Source: Paramacrobiotus richtersi (Eukaryota > Tardigrada > Eutardigrada > Parachela > Macrobiotidae). From it: a stretch of DNA of 23,630 nt. The notes beneath the pieces are model-generated. The model had not been told where the DNA came from. It did not search any database and saw nothing but the letters and a program-made list of their open reading frames with translations. The position numbers were made by a program, and so were the translations under genes. This document shows, one piece after another, positions 9,370 through 20,922 of the stretch. The DNA lies in contig JAQGAU010000813.1 of the NCBI GenBank assembly GCA_034698045.1, forward strand, positions 1 to 23,630, written 5' to 3'. Every line of letters starts with the position of its first letter. Position 1 is the stretch's first letter.

Positions 9370-10850
9370 GTTCAGTTCGGAATTTTTCAGTTGTTCACAT
9401 TTTATAGTGTGCGATTATCTTCTTCACAAGCACGTTAAAAAAGACTGCTTTGAACAGCTAGCCAGCTTCCACAAATTTGCCGGCCAAGAGTAAACTGCAG
9501 CTATAGTTGAAATGCTGACAAAATAGTTTCAAAGAAATCAGTTAGTAGCTATTCGCACATTTTTCCTGGTGTCCCGATGCTTCATCAGACTGATCTCCTA
9601 GACAAAACGTACCAAGCTGGCACCCATCACATCGATAGGAAAAATCATCCAGCGCAATTCCATCTCGAGGTTTCACATAGCCCCACTGACTGTACACGTA
9701 AATTCCCTGTTTTCTTTTCTCTTCCTTGACCTTTTCAAACCGCTTTTTCGTGTCCTCAAAAGGCACCCAGCGAATTATATGCTTCGAATGGATACCCCGG
9801 AGACAAACAGCACTGTAGACGTTGACCTTTCGCTGCCCCTTAATTGTTATTTGGCCATCACAGTGGCTTGCATTTCTTTGTGTTTGCCACGTTCCCACCT
9901 TTAACGAGGCCGAAGAGATCTTCCAGGAAAGCAGCAGTTCATATGTTTAGCCATCTGTTTGTCACCGCCAGTAACGCCTTTGCGACAAACTGCACAGTAC
10001 GGGGCTCTGGTTATGTTGTGGTAGGAAGGGGCCGCGGAATGATTGGCCATTTTTTGATAAACTGAAAAAAAGAATTCGGATCGACTGTTGCCGATTCGAA
10101 ATGAAGACAACAAACACACTCAATTGCAAAGGAGTAACCAGCCATAGGTAACATATGTAAAGCACTTTTAATTACATCTACTGTAAACTTTCGGCTTTAA
10201 TCTATCCATCGGAACTGAACAGGTATAGTTCTTTACCATAAAAGCTCATCAATTCACAGTTATCCACTTACCAGCAAACTTGCTGTCACATCCAGGACAC
10301 GGGAACACACCGTCAACCTTGTGTTCCAGCGCATGAGCGCCAAATTCCTTGGATTTGTAGTACAGCTTGGCGCAATACAGACACTGATACCCATCATGCA
10401 CGGTTCTCTTGTGGAATTCCAATATCCGCTTCCACTTGAACTTCTCCCCGCACTCTTTCACACTGCTCCGCCCAGTCGGCCTCAATACGCAGCATCTCCT
10501 CGGGATGACAATTTCGAACATGGGCTCGTTGATCTATAGAGTATTTCCCGCAGATCAAACATGGTTTCGTTCCTCTGTGCCGCAGAGCATACTGCGACAT
10601 GTGAGCCGCCAAGTCGGGAAAGGTCGGTGCACGGAAATCGCAGGCAGGACAATCCCGTTGCGAATGATCACTGGAACTGTTGGGAGGGAATGCTGGAACT
10701 GGGGGAGATCGAAAACGGCTTTACTGATATGTTGTGTCGATGACATACTGCGCAGTAGTAAGTGAACCTTCTGTGGTCTTCATGTGCTCGATAGCTGCAG
10801 CATGGGGTCCACTGTTACTGAACCATCGTTGGAATCAATAAGTATTTGTT
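9370..10850 (-). pseudogene. Relic D: decayed exon 5 and exon 6 copy
   Basis: The exon 5 remnant (about 10820-10272) keeps several fingers (ALRHRGTKPCLICGKY, GYQCLYCAKLYYKS, FPCPGC) and a good GTAAGT donor. Its acceptor is destroyed (CCAACG instead of CCAGCACAAAG), its 5' end is frameshifted, and one extra A after EQCE shifts the frame mid-exon. The exon 6 remnant starts at 10061 after TTTTTTTCAG and keeps the CAVC finger. It then hits a TAA soon after GRSLRPR, lacks the CDQC cysteines, and is frameshifted in the last finger. Downstream 9410-9470 matches the 3' flanks of genes B and C. There is no THAP part, so this is a partial duplicate. Confidence 0.75.
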
Positions 10851-11304
10851 TGTCTATATTCATCACGTTAACAGTGAAAGGTCATGGCGACCTTTTTCCA
10901 TTGTACCTGTGTAGTATTATGTATTTCACGTATTAAGCAGTGCACAGTGGACTGTTGCAATAAATCCACACGGAGCCCAGACTGCCCAGTGACTTGGGCA
11001 ATCACTTGTTTGAACAGATCGGTCCAAAACTTGAAAACAAACCGAAGTTGTTAAAATTCAGCGTGCATACGAGCGACTACTAGTTATTGATAAACTAATG
11101 ATAAAGGTAAGTTGAAGTACATTGCTCTTTTTCACTGGGTTTTCATTAGGGCTTCGGGTGTGACTGTGTGAGGCAGTCATCGTGTACTGCAAATACCTTA
11201 CATATAATGATTTAATTTAATTGTAAAAATGGTGGTACGAAACAGACGATAATCTTCTTATTAGTGTTTAGGACACAAAGACAAACGTAGTTGTCGAGAT
11301 TTCT
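10851..11304. other. Intergenic, no gene seen
   Basis: AT-rich sequence lies between relics D and E. About 11225-11304 matches about 3440-3530 (3' flank of the exon-like block). A short GCCCA/TGGGC hairpin lies near 10994-11009. I see no coding exon. Confidence 0.5.
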
Positions 11305-12360
11305 ATTATGTGTAATCTATAAGTGGAGAAGAAATTAAAAGTGCGTGAAAACAGACAGTATTAAAGAAGACCGAATCGCATACATACTCTCCTTCCGGTA
11401 GATTCGTTCGTCTAGCACTCTCTACTGACATTTTCCTATCGCTTTTCGACCAGGATGGTTTTTCCTGTACGAGAAAGGATTCAAAGGAACGAAACAAAGC
11501 CGCTCAACAATATAGTACATGATGACAAATTACAACACCAATCTACAAAACAGCTTATGAAACATGGGAGTAAAGGTCACCAACACTATCCACACACACT
11601 TCCGGATGTCGACAGACATTCCTGGAATGCAGTGTTCCATATGAGCAGCCAACTTTCGTTTACCGCCTGGGGAACGACTTCCCGACATATATATTGCACA
11701 GTTCCGGATTTTTATTGTCACGTACGGTCATAATGGCGATGCACCACTAACGGATGAACCAACAAGACCAACAGTTCAATTCTTTGTCGATTTGACATGG
11801 TCTACACAGAAAACATAAACGCGGAACAGCCAAAAAACATATGTTATTTACGTATGTAACAGTAAAGTAACAACAACAAACGAACACATTTGACTTTAGA
11901 AAACGTCAAATCCGAATTTAGGTACGTTTTCAACCAATGCATCATGAATGTCAAACGGACGAGTCAGAGTTACCAGCGTACTTACTTCTTGTCACACAAA
12001 GGACATGGAAACACACAGAACAGGCCTTTAAGGCAGTAAAGGTTTGAAACGTACGTACAGACGGTACAAACAAAGCAGTGATGAGAAAGATTACAAGATA
12101 TGAATTTTTCCTGGTTGCACCTCATTTTATCTTAACAAATTCAAAAAAACCCTCTGATTTGATGTTCGCAGTCAATGCACTATTCAGTTTTTATAGAGTC
12201 CTCTCGCGTGAACTCCCTGCCTACCTGATTCCTAATTGCACAAAATTGGTTTAAATTTCGCTGCAACGCAAAATTAATCAGCCAACCGCTGCTTACAAGC
12301 GGCGGTCCCAAACAACCGTACAGCTTTAGAACAACAACTCTAAAAAACTCGTGTAATGTG
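11305..12360 (-). pseudogene. Relic E: intron 4, exon 5 end and exon 6 remnants downstream of gene C
   Basis: About 12150-12360 aligns with intron 4 of gene A (shared CCTAATTCCTAATT- and TCTAAAAAAC-type stretches). About 11983-12020 is the 3' end of exon 5 (TTCTTGTCACACAAAGGACA on the plus strand). About 11583-11745 is exon 6 with a large internal deletion that fuses the CIPG finger to the terminal VCV tail. All frames are broken. The piece is followed by the exon-like block at 11306-11464. It has the same make-up as relic E', so the unit [intact gene + E relic] was probably duplicated as a block. Confidence 0.65.
11306..11464 (-). pseudogene. Exon-like block X (53 codons)
   Basis: The acceptor GTACAG is followed by an open frame starting EKPSWSKSDRKMSVESARR, homologous to the block at 3540-3665. 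A GTATGT donor-like site follows PEGE. Flanking sequence on both sides is also shared with the 3.5-kb copy. The function is unknown. Confidence 0.4.
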
Positions 12361-12554
12361 CGATCGTGCTACGCCAAGGATACCGCCGGAAACGTGGCAA
12401 GCGAAACAAAAATCCATTGTATACTATACAACTTGCGCATACAAGCGCAAACGAAATAAGATTAGCAAACCCGAAGCTATCAAAGAGAGTAACGTAAGTT
12501 TAAGATAGAAGTACGAGAGAACGTACATTAACACAACAACAATAAAACGTCATG

Positions 12555-12560
12555 TTTATT
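12555..12560 (-). terminator. Candidate poly(A) signal of gene C
   Basis: AATAAA is present on the minus strand about 190 nt beyond the +1-frame stop of gene C. The surrounding 12380-12700 is homologous to the downstream flank of gene B (about 4290-4680), where the equivalent hexamer is AACAAA. The call rests on motif and position only. Confidence 0.4.
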
Positions 12561-12750
12561 CCTCATACAAACGGCAAATGTTGTTTTCTCGTATTTACGT
12601 GTTATGTACAGTGTGTGATATCTTCTTCACGTGAGGAAAAAATGTGACGTTAAAAAAGACTGCTGTGTATGAGAAACAATCGAAATCAAATCAGAGATAT
12701 GCGCGTAACCACGTAGCGTGCAAAATAGAAAAACATCAAATTATCACCTA

Positions 12751-12840
12751 CTAACCAACCGCACATTTCTTCGGATGTCGCGTATCCCGATGCTTAATCA
12801 GACTAATCTCCTTGATAAAACCCAACTGACACTCATCACA
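12751..12840 (-). CDS. Gene C: extra C-terminal C2H2 finger in +1 frame
   Basis: This is the same arrangement as in gene B. The +1 frame encodes CDECQLGFIKEISLIKH, RDTRH, PKKCAVG and then TAG (12753-12751). The frame-0 TGA is at 12838-12836, overlapping the first Cys codon. A 67-nt GT-AG segment, 12940-12874 on the minus strand with a strong donor AAG|GTGAGG and a CGAG acceptor, would put exon 6 exactly into this frame if removed. The equivalent B segment (4879-4813) has only a weak GTCAGG donor. Confidence 0.55.
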   Translation of the reverse strand, partial: CDECQLGFIKEISLIKHRDTRHPKKCAVG

Positions 12841-15800
12841 CCGATGGTGGAATATCCTCCAGCGCAATCCCATCTCGAGGCTTCACATATCCATGTCGCT
12901 CCTTCCCATAAATCCCCAGTTTCCGTTTCTCTTCCCTCACCTTGTGAAACCGCTCCTTCCAGTCCCCGATATGCATCCAGCGAATATGCTTCCACATGGA
13001 TGCCACGGACACCAGCAGCTGACCGCACTGATCGCACGACAGATGTTGACCTTTCGCCACTCCTCTGTACTTAGCTCGTATAGCGGCTTTCATTTCTGTA
13101 TGTCTGCCGCGTTCATGGGACGGACGAGATTTTCCCTGAACGCAGCATTTCATGTGAGTCGTCATCTGCTTGTCACCGCCAGGAATGGCTTTCCGACAGA
13201 TTGCACAGTACTGGGCTCGGGTTATGTCGTGGTAGGCACGGTAATGGTTGGCCACTACCGAATAAGCTGAAACAAAAAACTTCAAATACATTTTTGTCGA
13301 TCTAAATTAGCCAATAAAAAAACTGACATACGAAGCAGAGTGATATAATATAACATATTTGAAGCATTTTAAATAAGAGCTACTATAAACTTTCAATCAA
13401 CCTCTCCATCAGAACTGAACACGTCAAGTTCTAACAATAAAGTTTTTTCCCATAAGCAGTTCACAATTTCCACAATTTCTGCACTCTAGAGCGATGTCCA
13501 TTCCGAAATCTTTATTAACTAGCCGGTTTCCAAATACATTTGCAATAATTCAATAACATTTGAATTTCATAAATATGTCTCGTACCAAGGGAAAGTTCAC
13601 CGAGCTGAGTTTAAGTGCGGTTTGTAACATCAATAACATTTTAATGCCGAGATACTTACATTCGTATTTCTTATCACACAAGGGACACGGAAACACCCCG
13701 TCGACCCTGTGTTCCAGCACATGATCCCCAATTTCCTTGGATTTGAAGTGTAGCTTCACTACGATCTTGGCGCAGTACAGGCACTGAAAACCATCATGTG
13801 CGGATCTCTTGTGGCAGCCCAACATCCGCTTCGTCATGAATTTGTCCCCGCATTCTGTACACTGCTCCGGCCAGTCAGCTTCAGTCCGTCGCATCACCTC
13901 GGGATGACAAGTTCGAACATGGGTGCGCAGTTGTCCGAGATAGTATCTCCCACAGATTAGACACGGTTTCTTGTCTTTATCCCGCAGAGCGTGCTGTGAC
14001 ATGTGAGCCGCCAAGTCGGAAAAGGTCGGTGCCTGGAAATCGCAGGCCGGACAGTCCCGTTGCGACTGATCAGTGGAAGTGCCGGGAGGGGAATGCTGGA
14101 ACTGGTGGAGATCGAACACGGCTTTACTGATGTAGTGTCGATGGCATACTGCGCAGTGATAGGTGTATCTTCCTGTGGCCTTGATATGCTCGATAGCTGA
14201 GTCGATCGCGGTAGGATCCACTGTTCCTGAACCATCTTTGTGCTGGAATCAATAAGACATTCGTCTGCCGTTGTTAATCACGTCAACAGTCACGTAAATT
14301 CTCTGCCTCAGTAGTAATCCTTAATAAATGTTGGCACCAAACTAAGATTCAAAAATTAAAGTAAAACCTTGCATGTAGTAATAATATCCAGCAAAAAAGT
14401 GTCGGTGCTGCTTTGGCTAATTCCCCAGCAAAGAAAAACTACTTTTTATTAGTGTTACACAAAACCGATTCAACAAGCGAACCAGCAACTTTTAACTCCA
14501 AAGTCATCACCCAGATGCACAAGCTTGATTGTTAAAAATTTGTCACTAAAAATTTGGCAACCGTATAAGCACCTTACCATTGTTTTCATATGAACCTTCA
14601 GTGATGTCTCCGAGGGACATTTTCTACCACACAGCCTGCATTCCACCGTCCATTGGGCGGCACACTCCGGATGGGCACGGCGGATATGCACGGTCAGGCA
14701 TGTTTTACGAGGATCGGCTACAAAATCACACAGATGGCATGTGTTCTTGTTGATCGTTTCCTCTGGCGCAGGATAATCCCGTTCATTGAACTGATCATTC
14801 GGCGTGGTGCCATCCTCTGCAGTCGGTATAAGCGCCGAACAATCTGACGAATCCATAACAACATCGGCCGCGTTGCCCGTTTCCTCAGGGTTTGACACGG
14901 GCAGTTGTTCCGGCATTCCACACCACGGATCGACCGGCAGAGCATTATCCAAATTTTCATCGGTAGTGGCTACTGGTGTTGTCTGTGTTGATCGTCTACG
15001 TTTTTTAGACGGTGTTAGTGGAGGATCCTGATTATTTTCATGAAATGGGATTTCGTCTCTTGGTAAACCGAATTCGTCATTCGATATGACAACATCTGCA
15101 AAGAAAAAGAATGAATGAACTGGAGATTTTCGACAAACCAATATACACAGAAAGTCACAAAGAAAATTTCATTAAATCTCACATAAATGAGCAGATTTGA
15201 CATCAACTAACATAATCTACCTGTTGCTTTCACTTTCCCAAACACCCAAGAAATCGAACAAAGTAAAAAATGCTACAAACCTTCCCTGAAGAAATACCGG
15301 ATCTAGTTCAACCACTTCGAAAAATGTTTAATTTCTACGGTATGTTTTTCATTTTTAGAACAAAAAGTCTCAGTGTAAATATTACACCAAGAAATCGAAC
15401 GGACATCGCATCGCGTTTATACTGAGCACTGTACCCAGGCATTCTTCAGCAATCTTCTTGTTCCGTCGGGTACACCTCCGCACTGTGGAATCGTCTCCGG
15501 ATTCTTTAGCAGCCTTATTTCTGGCTCGCTGGTCGGCAGCACGTTTCCGGGCCCTGCACGCCGGACACAGTGCCGCACCGCCTTTATACACCAGTGCACA
15601 TCCCCCGTCGAAATTACTCTCCAGACCGGGACAAATTGTCGCGCAGCTCAACGACACTAGCAACTCCTTCAGGCACCAGAAATTCTCCAACGGGATGTGG
15701 CCAAATTCATTACCCGTGTATAACAGATTATGGATTCTATAAAAAGGTTAAAAATCGATGGAAGTTTGTCATATTTTGATCGATATCCAAATGCAAGGTA

Positions 15801-16795
15801 ATTTTTTGAAGGAAACTGCACTGGCTGGAAAAACGGCTTCTGCTATAAAATGTCATCAATACTGTAAAGTTAGCGGTCATTAGCCTCGACAACGTATATA
15901 ATGGTAACGGGAAAACACAGAAAATCGAAAACAAACCTGATTTTTGGTACAAGATCAGCCGCAACAATGACGGCATGCGTGATTTCATATGACGCCTTAT
16001 CAATACGGAAGAACATGACAAAATCATCATCATCCATAAAGATGTTCCACTCGGAAGGCAGGGTGACCAAAGCCAGACCGGATCGCAATATATCGTAAGT
16101 AAACTGAACCTCCGTTCCTAAATATTCAATGGACAATTCATCCCTATCGAAATGGCCGTCGTGGGTGGGTGCGTCGGTACTCTTCAGCGTTGCTTGTAAT
16201 ATCTTCTGCTTTCCAGCAATAACGCTGTAAAAAATAATGCTCACATTTCAAATCATTTTAGATATGTAGCTCTGATCAAAATTTGAGAATGTATTAATGA
16301 TCGTGATATTTATAAACTAAATGTGCAATGAGGGAAATAATGAATGAAGGTGTCCACAGAACAAAAACAAGATTTTAAACTCATTAAATAGCCAACGGAA
16401 GGAATCTGAACTACACTGTAATAAACCAAAACATGCGCAGAAAAATAAAAAAAATACACATTAGCTGAATGGTACCGAGGTGGCAGTTTTCGCTTCTTAG
16501 GAAAAATCGGCCGTATTGTTGGGATGGCATTCGCTTTCAGGGTCTTTTGCCCACCGTCGCAATCGCCGTCCTGAAAGTCCTCGGGACGAAAATGCTCCGA
16601 ACACATATACGAGGACGTGCTGGGCTGCCATCCGCACCCGCGCTGAAGTCCGCGATTACGTCCAGTAAACCGGATCCATGCTGCCCGATGATCGATGCTG
16701 TAAGGAAATTTATGATAACTCGGCGAAGAACCTGGTGCTCGCCATTTATCCCGGGAATTCGCGCAGTCTACGACGCAACACTTTTCAAAGCCCAT
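12836..16795 (-). CDS. Gene C: THAP plus multi-C2H2 zinc-finger protein, six exons
   Basis: Exons on the minus strand: 16795-16476, 16224-15937, 15736-15435, 15095-14578, 14242-13660, 13266-12836. They join into 814 codons (813 residues). Exons 1, 2 and 3 have exactly the lengths of gene B (320, 288, 302 nt); exon 4 is 3 nt shorter and exon 5 is 9 nt longer. The THAP domain begins MGFEKCCVVDC and ends with a C-x2-H motif (CSEHF) and an IPTIRPIF box. The finger after QCLYC has four extra residues (C-x2-C-x16-H-x3-H instead of x12), which may weaken zinc binding there. The first in-frame stop, as in gene B, overlaps an additional finger in the next frame. This is the most upstream gene of the cluster; its 5' flank matches that of gene B up to about 17060. 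The start at 16795 is the ATG shared with the paralogues. Confidence 0.85.
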
Positions 16796-17060
16796 GATCA
16801 AATCAACAGAATTTCAATCCAAAAAGGTTCTTCGTCGAAGAGAAAATCGAAGAACCATATGCAGAGACCACCATAACGGATGGCTTTCTTTCGTACAACA
16901 ATCAAAATTGTGCGAGAGGTGTTGAACAAACGCTCCAGTACGTGGACTGCAAACACGGAGTAGACAGTAAACCAGGAACAGCATTTGAGGAAGAGTTCAG
17001 CACTTCCTAACAAAACATCAACTAATTTAGTAAGATTCAGATCTATGCAACAGCGTTACA
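16796..17060 (-). promoter_or_regulatory. Gene C 5' leader and proximal flank
   Basis: The region matches the gene B leader, with a TTTGCAG acceptor-like site (exon would begin at 16946). A minus-strand reading frame without an upstream ATG runs through the leader and ends at TGA 16800-16798, immediately before the THAP start codon at 16795 but out of frame with it. Confidence 0.4.
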
Positions 17061-17089
17061 GCAGCTACAAACAAATACATCCTTCGGAG

Positions 17090-17107
17090 AACCACGCCAG
17101 CGTGGTT
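17090..17107. repeat. Perfect inverted repeat AACCACG-CCAG-CGTGGTT
   Basis: The 7-bp arms pair perfectly around a 4-nt loop, just beyond the 5' boundary of the conserved gene C flank. It could be a cruciform or a dimeric factor site. No paralogous copy was found next to genes A or B. Confidence 0.6.
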
Positions 17108-17337
17108 ATTATGAAAGCGCGAAGATCGAATTACTGTTAGTGTATTTTTTATTACTTCTTTACTATTTTTAACACTTGGTGTGTTCGCCGGGTCCGCGGA
17201 GCCCGCCCGCAGTTTAGAAAATGTCGTAAAAATTCGGTTGTGCTTTGTTACCCCGCTCGTTTCCCTGAAACCCTCAGCAGTTATGTGGGCTTTATTTTAA
17301 CGTAAAAAGAATCCAGAAAAGGGAAGGGGGAAAAAAC

Positions 17338-17586
17338 TTATCCAGCCAGCCGCTGAGGCCCGGTTTTGCGGAAGAAATTCTGCAACGCGGATCTCTCGTG
17401 CAAAACATTCTCCAAAAGAATTCTGGCAACGTACAAACCTTCCAAAATGCCCCTTTTATATGAAAAACCATTCATGAGCTCAACAGAAAATTCGCTGGAG
17501 GAATGGGCATAAAAAAAGGAACGAAATGTAGAAACAGAAGTTTTTGAACATATGTCTACCAGAGTTGCCGTGTCCGCCTCGTGCAT
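17338..17586 (-). other. Unassigned 82-codon open frame with internal TATA-like box
   Basis: The minus strand has an ATG-started 82-codon frame (MHEADTATLVDICSKTS...) that I do not recognise. A consensus-like TATAAAAGG lies inside it on the minus strand at 17460-17452, which could instead mark a distal promoter for gene C about 650 nt downstream. Neither reading is secure, and no paralogue in the window supports a coding role. Confidence 0.2.
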
Positions 17587-18981
17587 GTTGTGGCGTGCTC
17601 GAGCTGCACAACTCCTAATTAGCTTGGCTTATTTTCGTTGATAACGCTCATAGCTTCACGCTTTCATGAAGCAGGAATGGAGTATTAATTATGCTCTTCA
17701 AAACTGTAACACACCTGACCGAAACCAACTTCGTCTTCAGCTGGGTGGAGCCAGCTAAACGTACCTTGTCAACGGTTACTGTGCGCAATGGGTCTTCTGC
17801 ACTGTACAGGCATGCTTTTTTAGGCGTATTCAGATGTTTTGATTGGCTCAGCCTCAGTGGCCCGCTCGAATATTCTATGTGATTAAACACTCGAACACAC
17901 CAAGTGTTAATGAAATAGGATTAGACAGTCTGAGAAGATGCCCGGGTCCCGAAAACATATGCATAAGTATCTGTACATTATGGAATGAACAATGGTGCAA
18001 TGATGAAGCATATTTTGGATTATTTATTTTGATGACTGGAGTATGCTGGTACCGGGAACCTACAGGCAGTGTGGACAAGTATTGGTTATGCTATACTCTA
18101 CAATGCCACGATTGTGGCGAGTATGGGTACGTGCGGCTGGATTTCTTTATGCTGAATGTGGATGGGCCCGTTAGAGAAAAGTTTTAGTTAGACAATCGTT
18201 TTTTATTGAATCGTCTTTCATGTGTAGAAGGGTTAAAGCCAGATGAATAGATTTTAATTGATATTTATAACAATTGTATTTTACACATATATGCTTTATG
18301 TGTGGGTCGTTTTTTCCGCAAATAAAAAAGTGTTGTTTCATAATTCTTGGACAGATTTTTACTAAGTAGCTTTGAAAGAAAGACAGAAAGATATCGAACA
18401 TTCGCTATATCTAATTAAAAAATAGCACAAGTTCCGCTAACCAAACGCACTGAATTAGCCGGTCATTGTTTCTTACGGATGGACGACAGACGGCGCAATG
18501 TGTTTGAAAATATCTGCTAGCAGTCTGAAATACGATACCGCTTCCCAACATCAGGGGACTTACTGATGAGGAAGGAATAGAAGTTAATGAGCTTAAAGAA
18601 CAGTCCGAGTAGAACTAAAAGCAAACTGCATTTATTAGTTTTGCTGTAACACAATCAAATACATGATTTGTACAAAGCCGGCAAATACAGGCATTTTTTA
18701 TTGCTCCAGGCGTCTCAATACGGTTAATTATGTTTTTTGTGCAATAATGAAAAGAAATGGTATTCGTATTTTTTAACCATATTCTGTTCCTAATAAAAAA
18801 AGCGTCTTTTAGCTGCTGTTGTTGGGAAGTGCTTCCTGATGTATGATCGTGATGACGAAATGTACCAATTCTCGCTAAAATTCTCTTTGTCTTATATGAA
18901 ATTTAAAAAATAAGTAAATGAACGTTCAAAGTTTGATCACTGAAAAATAATAAAAAAAACAGTCCTAAGTTATAGTAAAAA

Positions 18982-19031
18982 GGTGGAAAATTTAAAATTT
19001 AGTTGGGGTGGAAAATTTAAAATTTAATTTA
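18982..19031. repeat. 25-bp tandem duplication
   Basis: GGTGGAAAATTTAAAATTTA starts at 18982 and again at 19007. The two adjacent units differ only near their ends. Confidence 0.8.
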
Positions 19032-20850
19032 GCATGTATTTCTGATTGTGATTTGGGCTTCTAGTGCCGGAATTGTGGACAATGTTTGGTTTATGCAGCT
19101 GCGCGTAAAAACTCCATGCAATTGATTTGAAAAATGTATGAATTAGAAGGTAGGTTTGATTTAATATTTCGTACTTTGGTCTACGGATGTGTTCCTGCTA
19201 TAATTTTTGTACGGTATAAATATACTGTTTTGTAGTTCAAACTGCAGGAACAACGATGCAGGTACCAAATATTGCTAGACGAAAAGTTTATGGGACGTGT
19301 TTTGAGGCGAACATGCCTGACACAAAAATGTAGGCGGTTTTTCGCTGTCAGTGGTGTACATTTTGTCTAAGATTGTTACGGGTTTAAGGAGGCTTGAAAA
19401 AACATGTATTAGTGTTCCGATTGGATACATGTTACTAGTAAACGATTAACATCGAACAAAAGTTTATTTGTCGGAAATACATAATTTATTGCTCAGCGAA
19501 GACGTTTGTGTTCTGGTAATACGTGATTAGTGGACTTGTTTTTGTGAAGCTAGGTTGCTGGAGCGTTTACTGGTATCCGGTCTGGTTTGGATATTAAGAG
19601 TCGGTCAGTGGCGAAGAAATTATAATTTCCGAGCAACACGTTAATAGCAGATTGTGTATATAAGTTATACAACAAAATAATGGCCAAAATGGTTTTAGGT
19701 AACAAGACAATTATCAAGCATTAATTCTGTTGGGATTATTGTGAAGATTTTCATGTGTGAAAAAGGATGGCATTAGGAGATAGCGTGTCAGGATTGTTTA
19801 TTTGTGTTTAGCATGCTGGATAAGCATTGTTCGTAAAGCCGGAGAATTGTAGTATGAAACAGTTATGTGGGATGTTTTATGTGAAAACCAGCAAGTGTAA
19901 CGACATGTCTTGTTTTTACAGTATACCTTTCTCTGTTTCTCATACATAATGCGCTAGCGCACAGACAACTTAAGTAGCATCCTGGTTGAACCGATTGTTT
20001 GTACATTTATAATGCACCCTTGTTATAACTGGGCTACATTTTGTATGATTGCTTGCATTGGCGCATTCGAATTTGGGTTTTAAAGTTTATGGTAGCGGGA
20101 AACTGTACTGCGCGCATAAGACAGCTGTTATCCCGTTCAATAATAAAAACATTAACATTAAAAAGTAGCCTCTCTTGCCAACTTTTGTTTGTCCGTGACT
20201 TTAACCTTTTTGATGATGACTGAAATTCTTGACATCCGTATGTATGAGAGAAGACTATATTAAACCTACTTCCCAACAACGTAACAAGAACGACAATACA
20301 AGTAATCCCAATTCTGTAAAGGATCACAATAATCCTTTCCATAATCCTTTCCATAAGTGCAACAATATAAATATCTTCCTAATAAAAAGATTTCACCGCA
20401 TGTGATACAGGTTAGTTTGCAATAAATAGTGACTTCCCAACAACGGGTCACGAGCTAAATAATTGTAGAATACATTGTTTTGTATTCGATAAAAATTTCT
20501 AGCTGGCGTGAAGTAAATTGTAATTCTGTTACTAATTTGTGTCGCGCGGGAATTACGATAGCAGGAAATCGGCCATGCGGGTCAAAGAAACTGTAAAACA
20601 ATGATAAAACTTGCTTCGTGCCAAAAGAAATGGCTCGATCTGGCGGTTTTACCAATTCTTATTTCAGAAATTTGTTGAAATATATTGATATTATATTTTG
20701 ATGATAAGAGATATTGCATTTGTTTCCTTTTACAGCATAAGTACCAATAAAAATAGTTAATAGAATCATCATACCATTACCATATACATCTACAGTTTGC
20801 TGCTTTCTCGTTTTATGTACCAGTTGTCAGTACTGCGGTACATAAACCAT

Positions 20851-20922
20851 TTCCGAACAACTGCACACTTCCCAACAACTGCACACTTCCCAACAACTTC
20901 ACACTTTCCAACAACAGGTCAC
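20851..20922. repeat. 18-bp tandem repeat, four units
   Basis: Units start at 20851, 20869, 20887 and 20905 with consensus TTCCCAACAACTGCACAC. The last unit diverges to TTTCCAACAACAGGTCAC. Single copies of the core also occur at about 18541, 18817 (reverse), 20270 and 20433. Confidence 0.85.

Noticed and set aside
1..16795. P-element-type transposon
   Set aside because: THAP domains occur in P-element transposases, but no RNase H-like catalytic region or terminal inverted repeats were seen. The fingers and introns fit host genes.
17843..18187. 114-codon plus-strand frame with several Cys
   Set aside because: No recognisable motif, no paired Cys/His spacing, and it sits in AT-rich intergenic sequence without paralogues.
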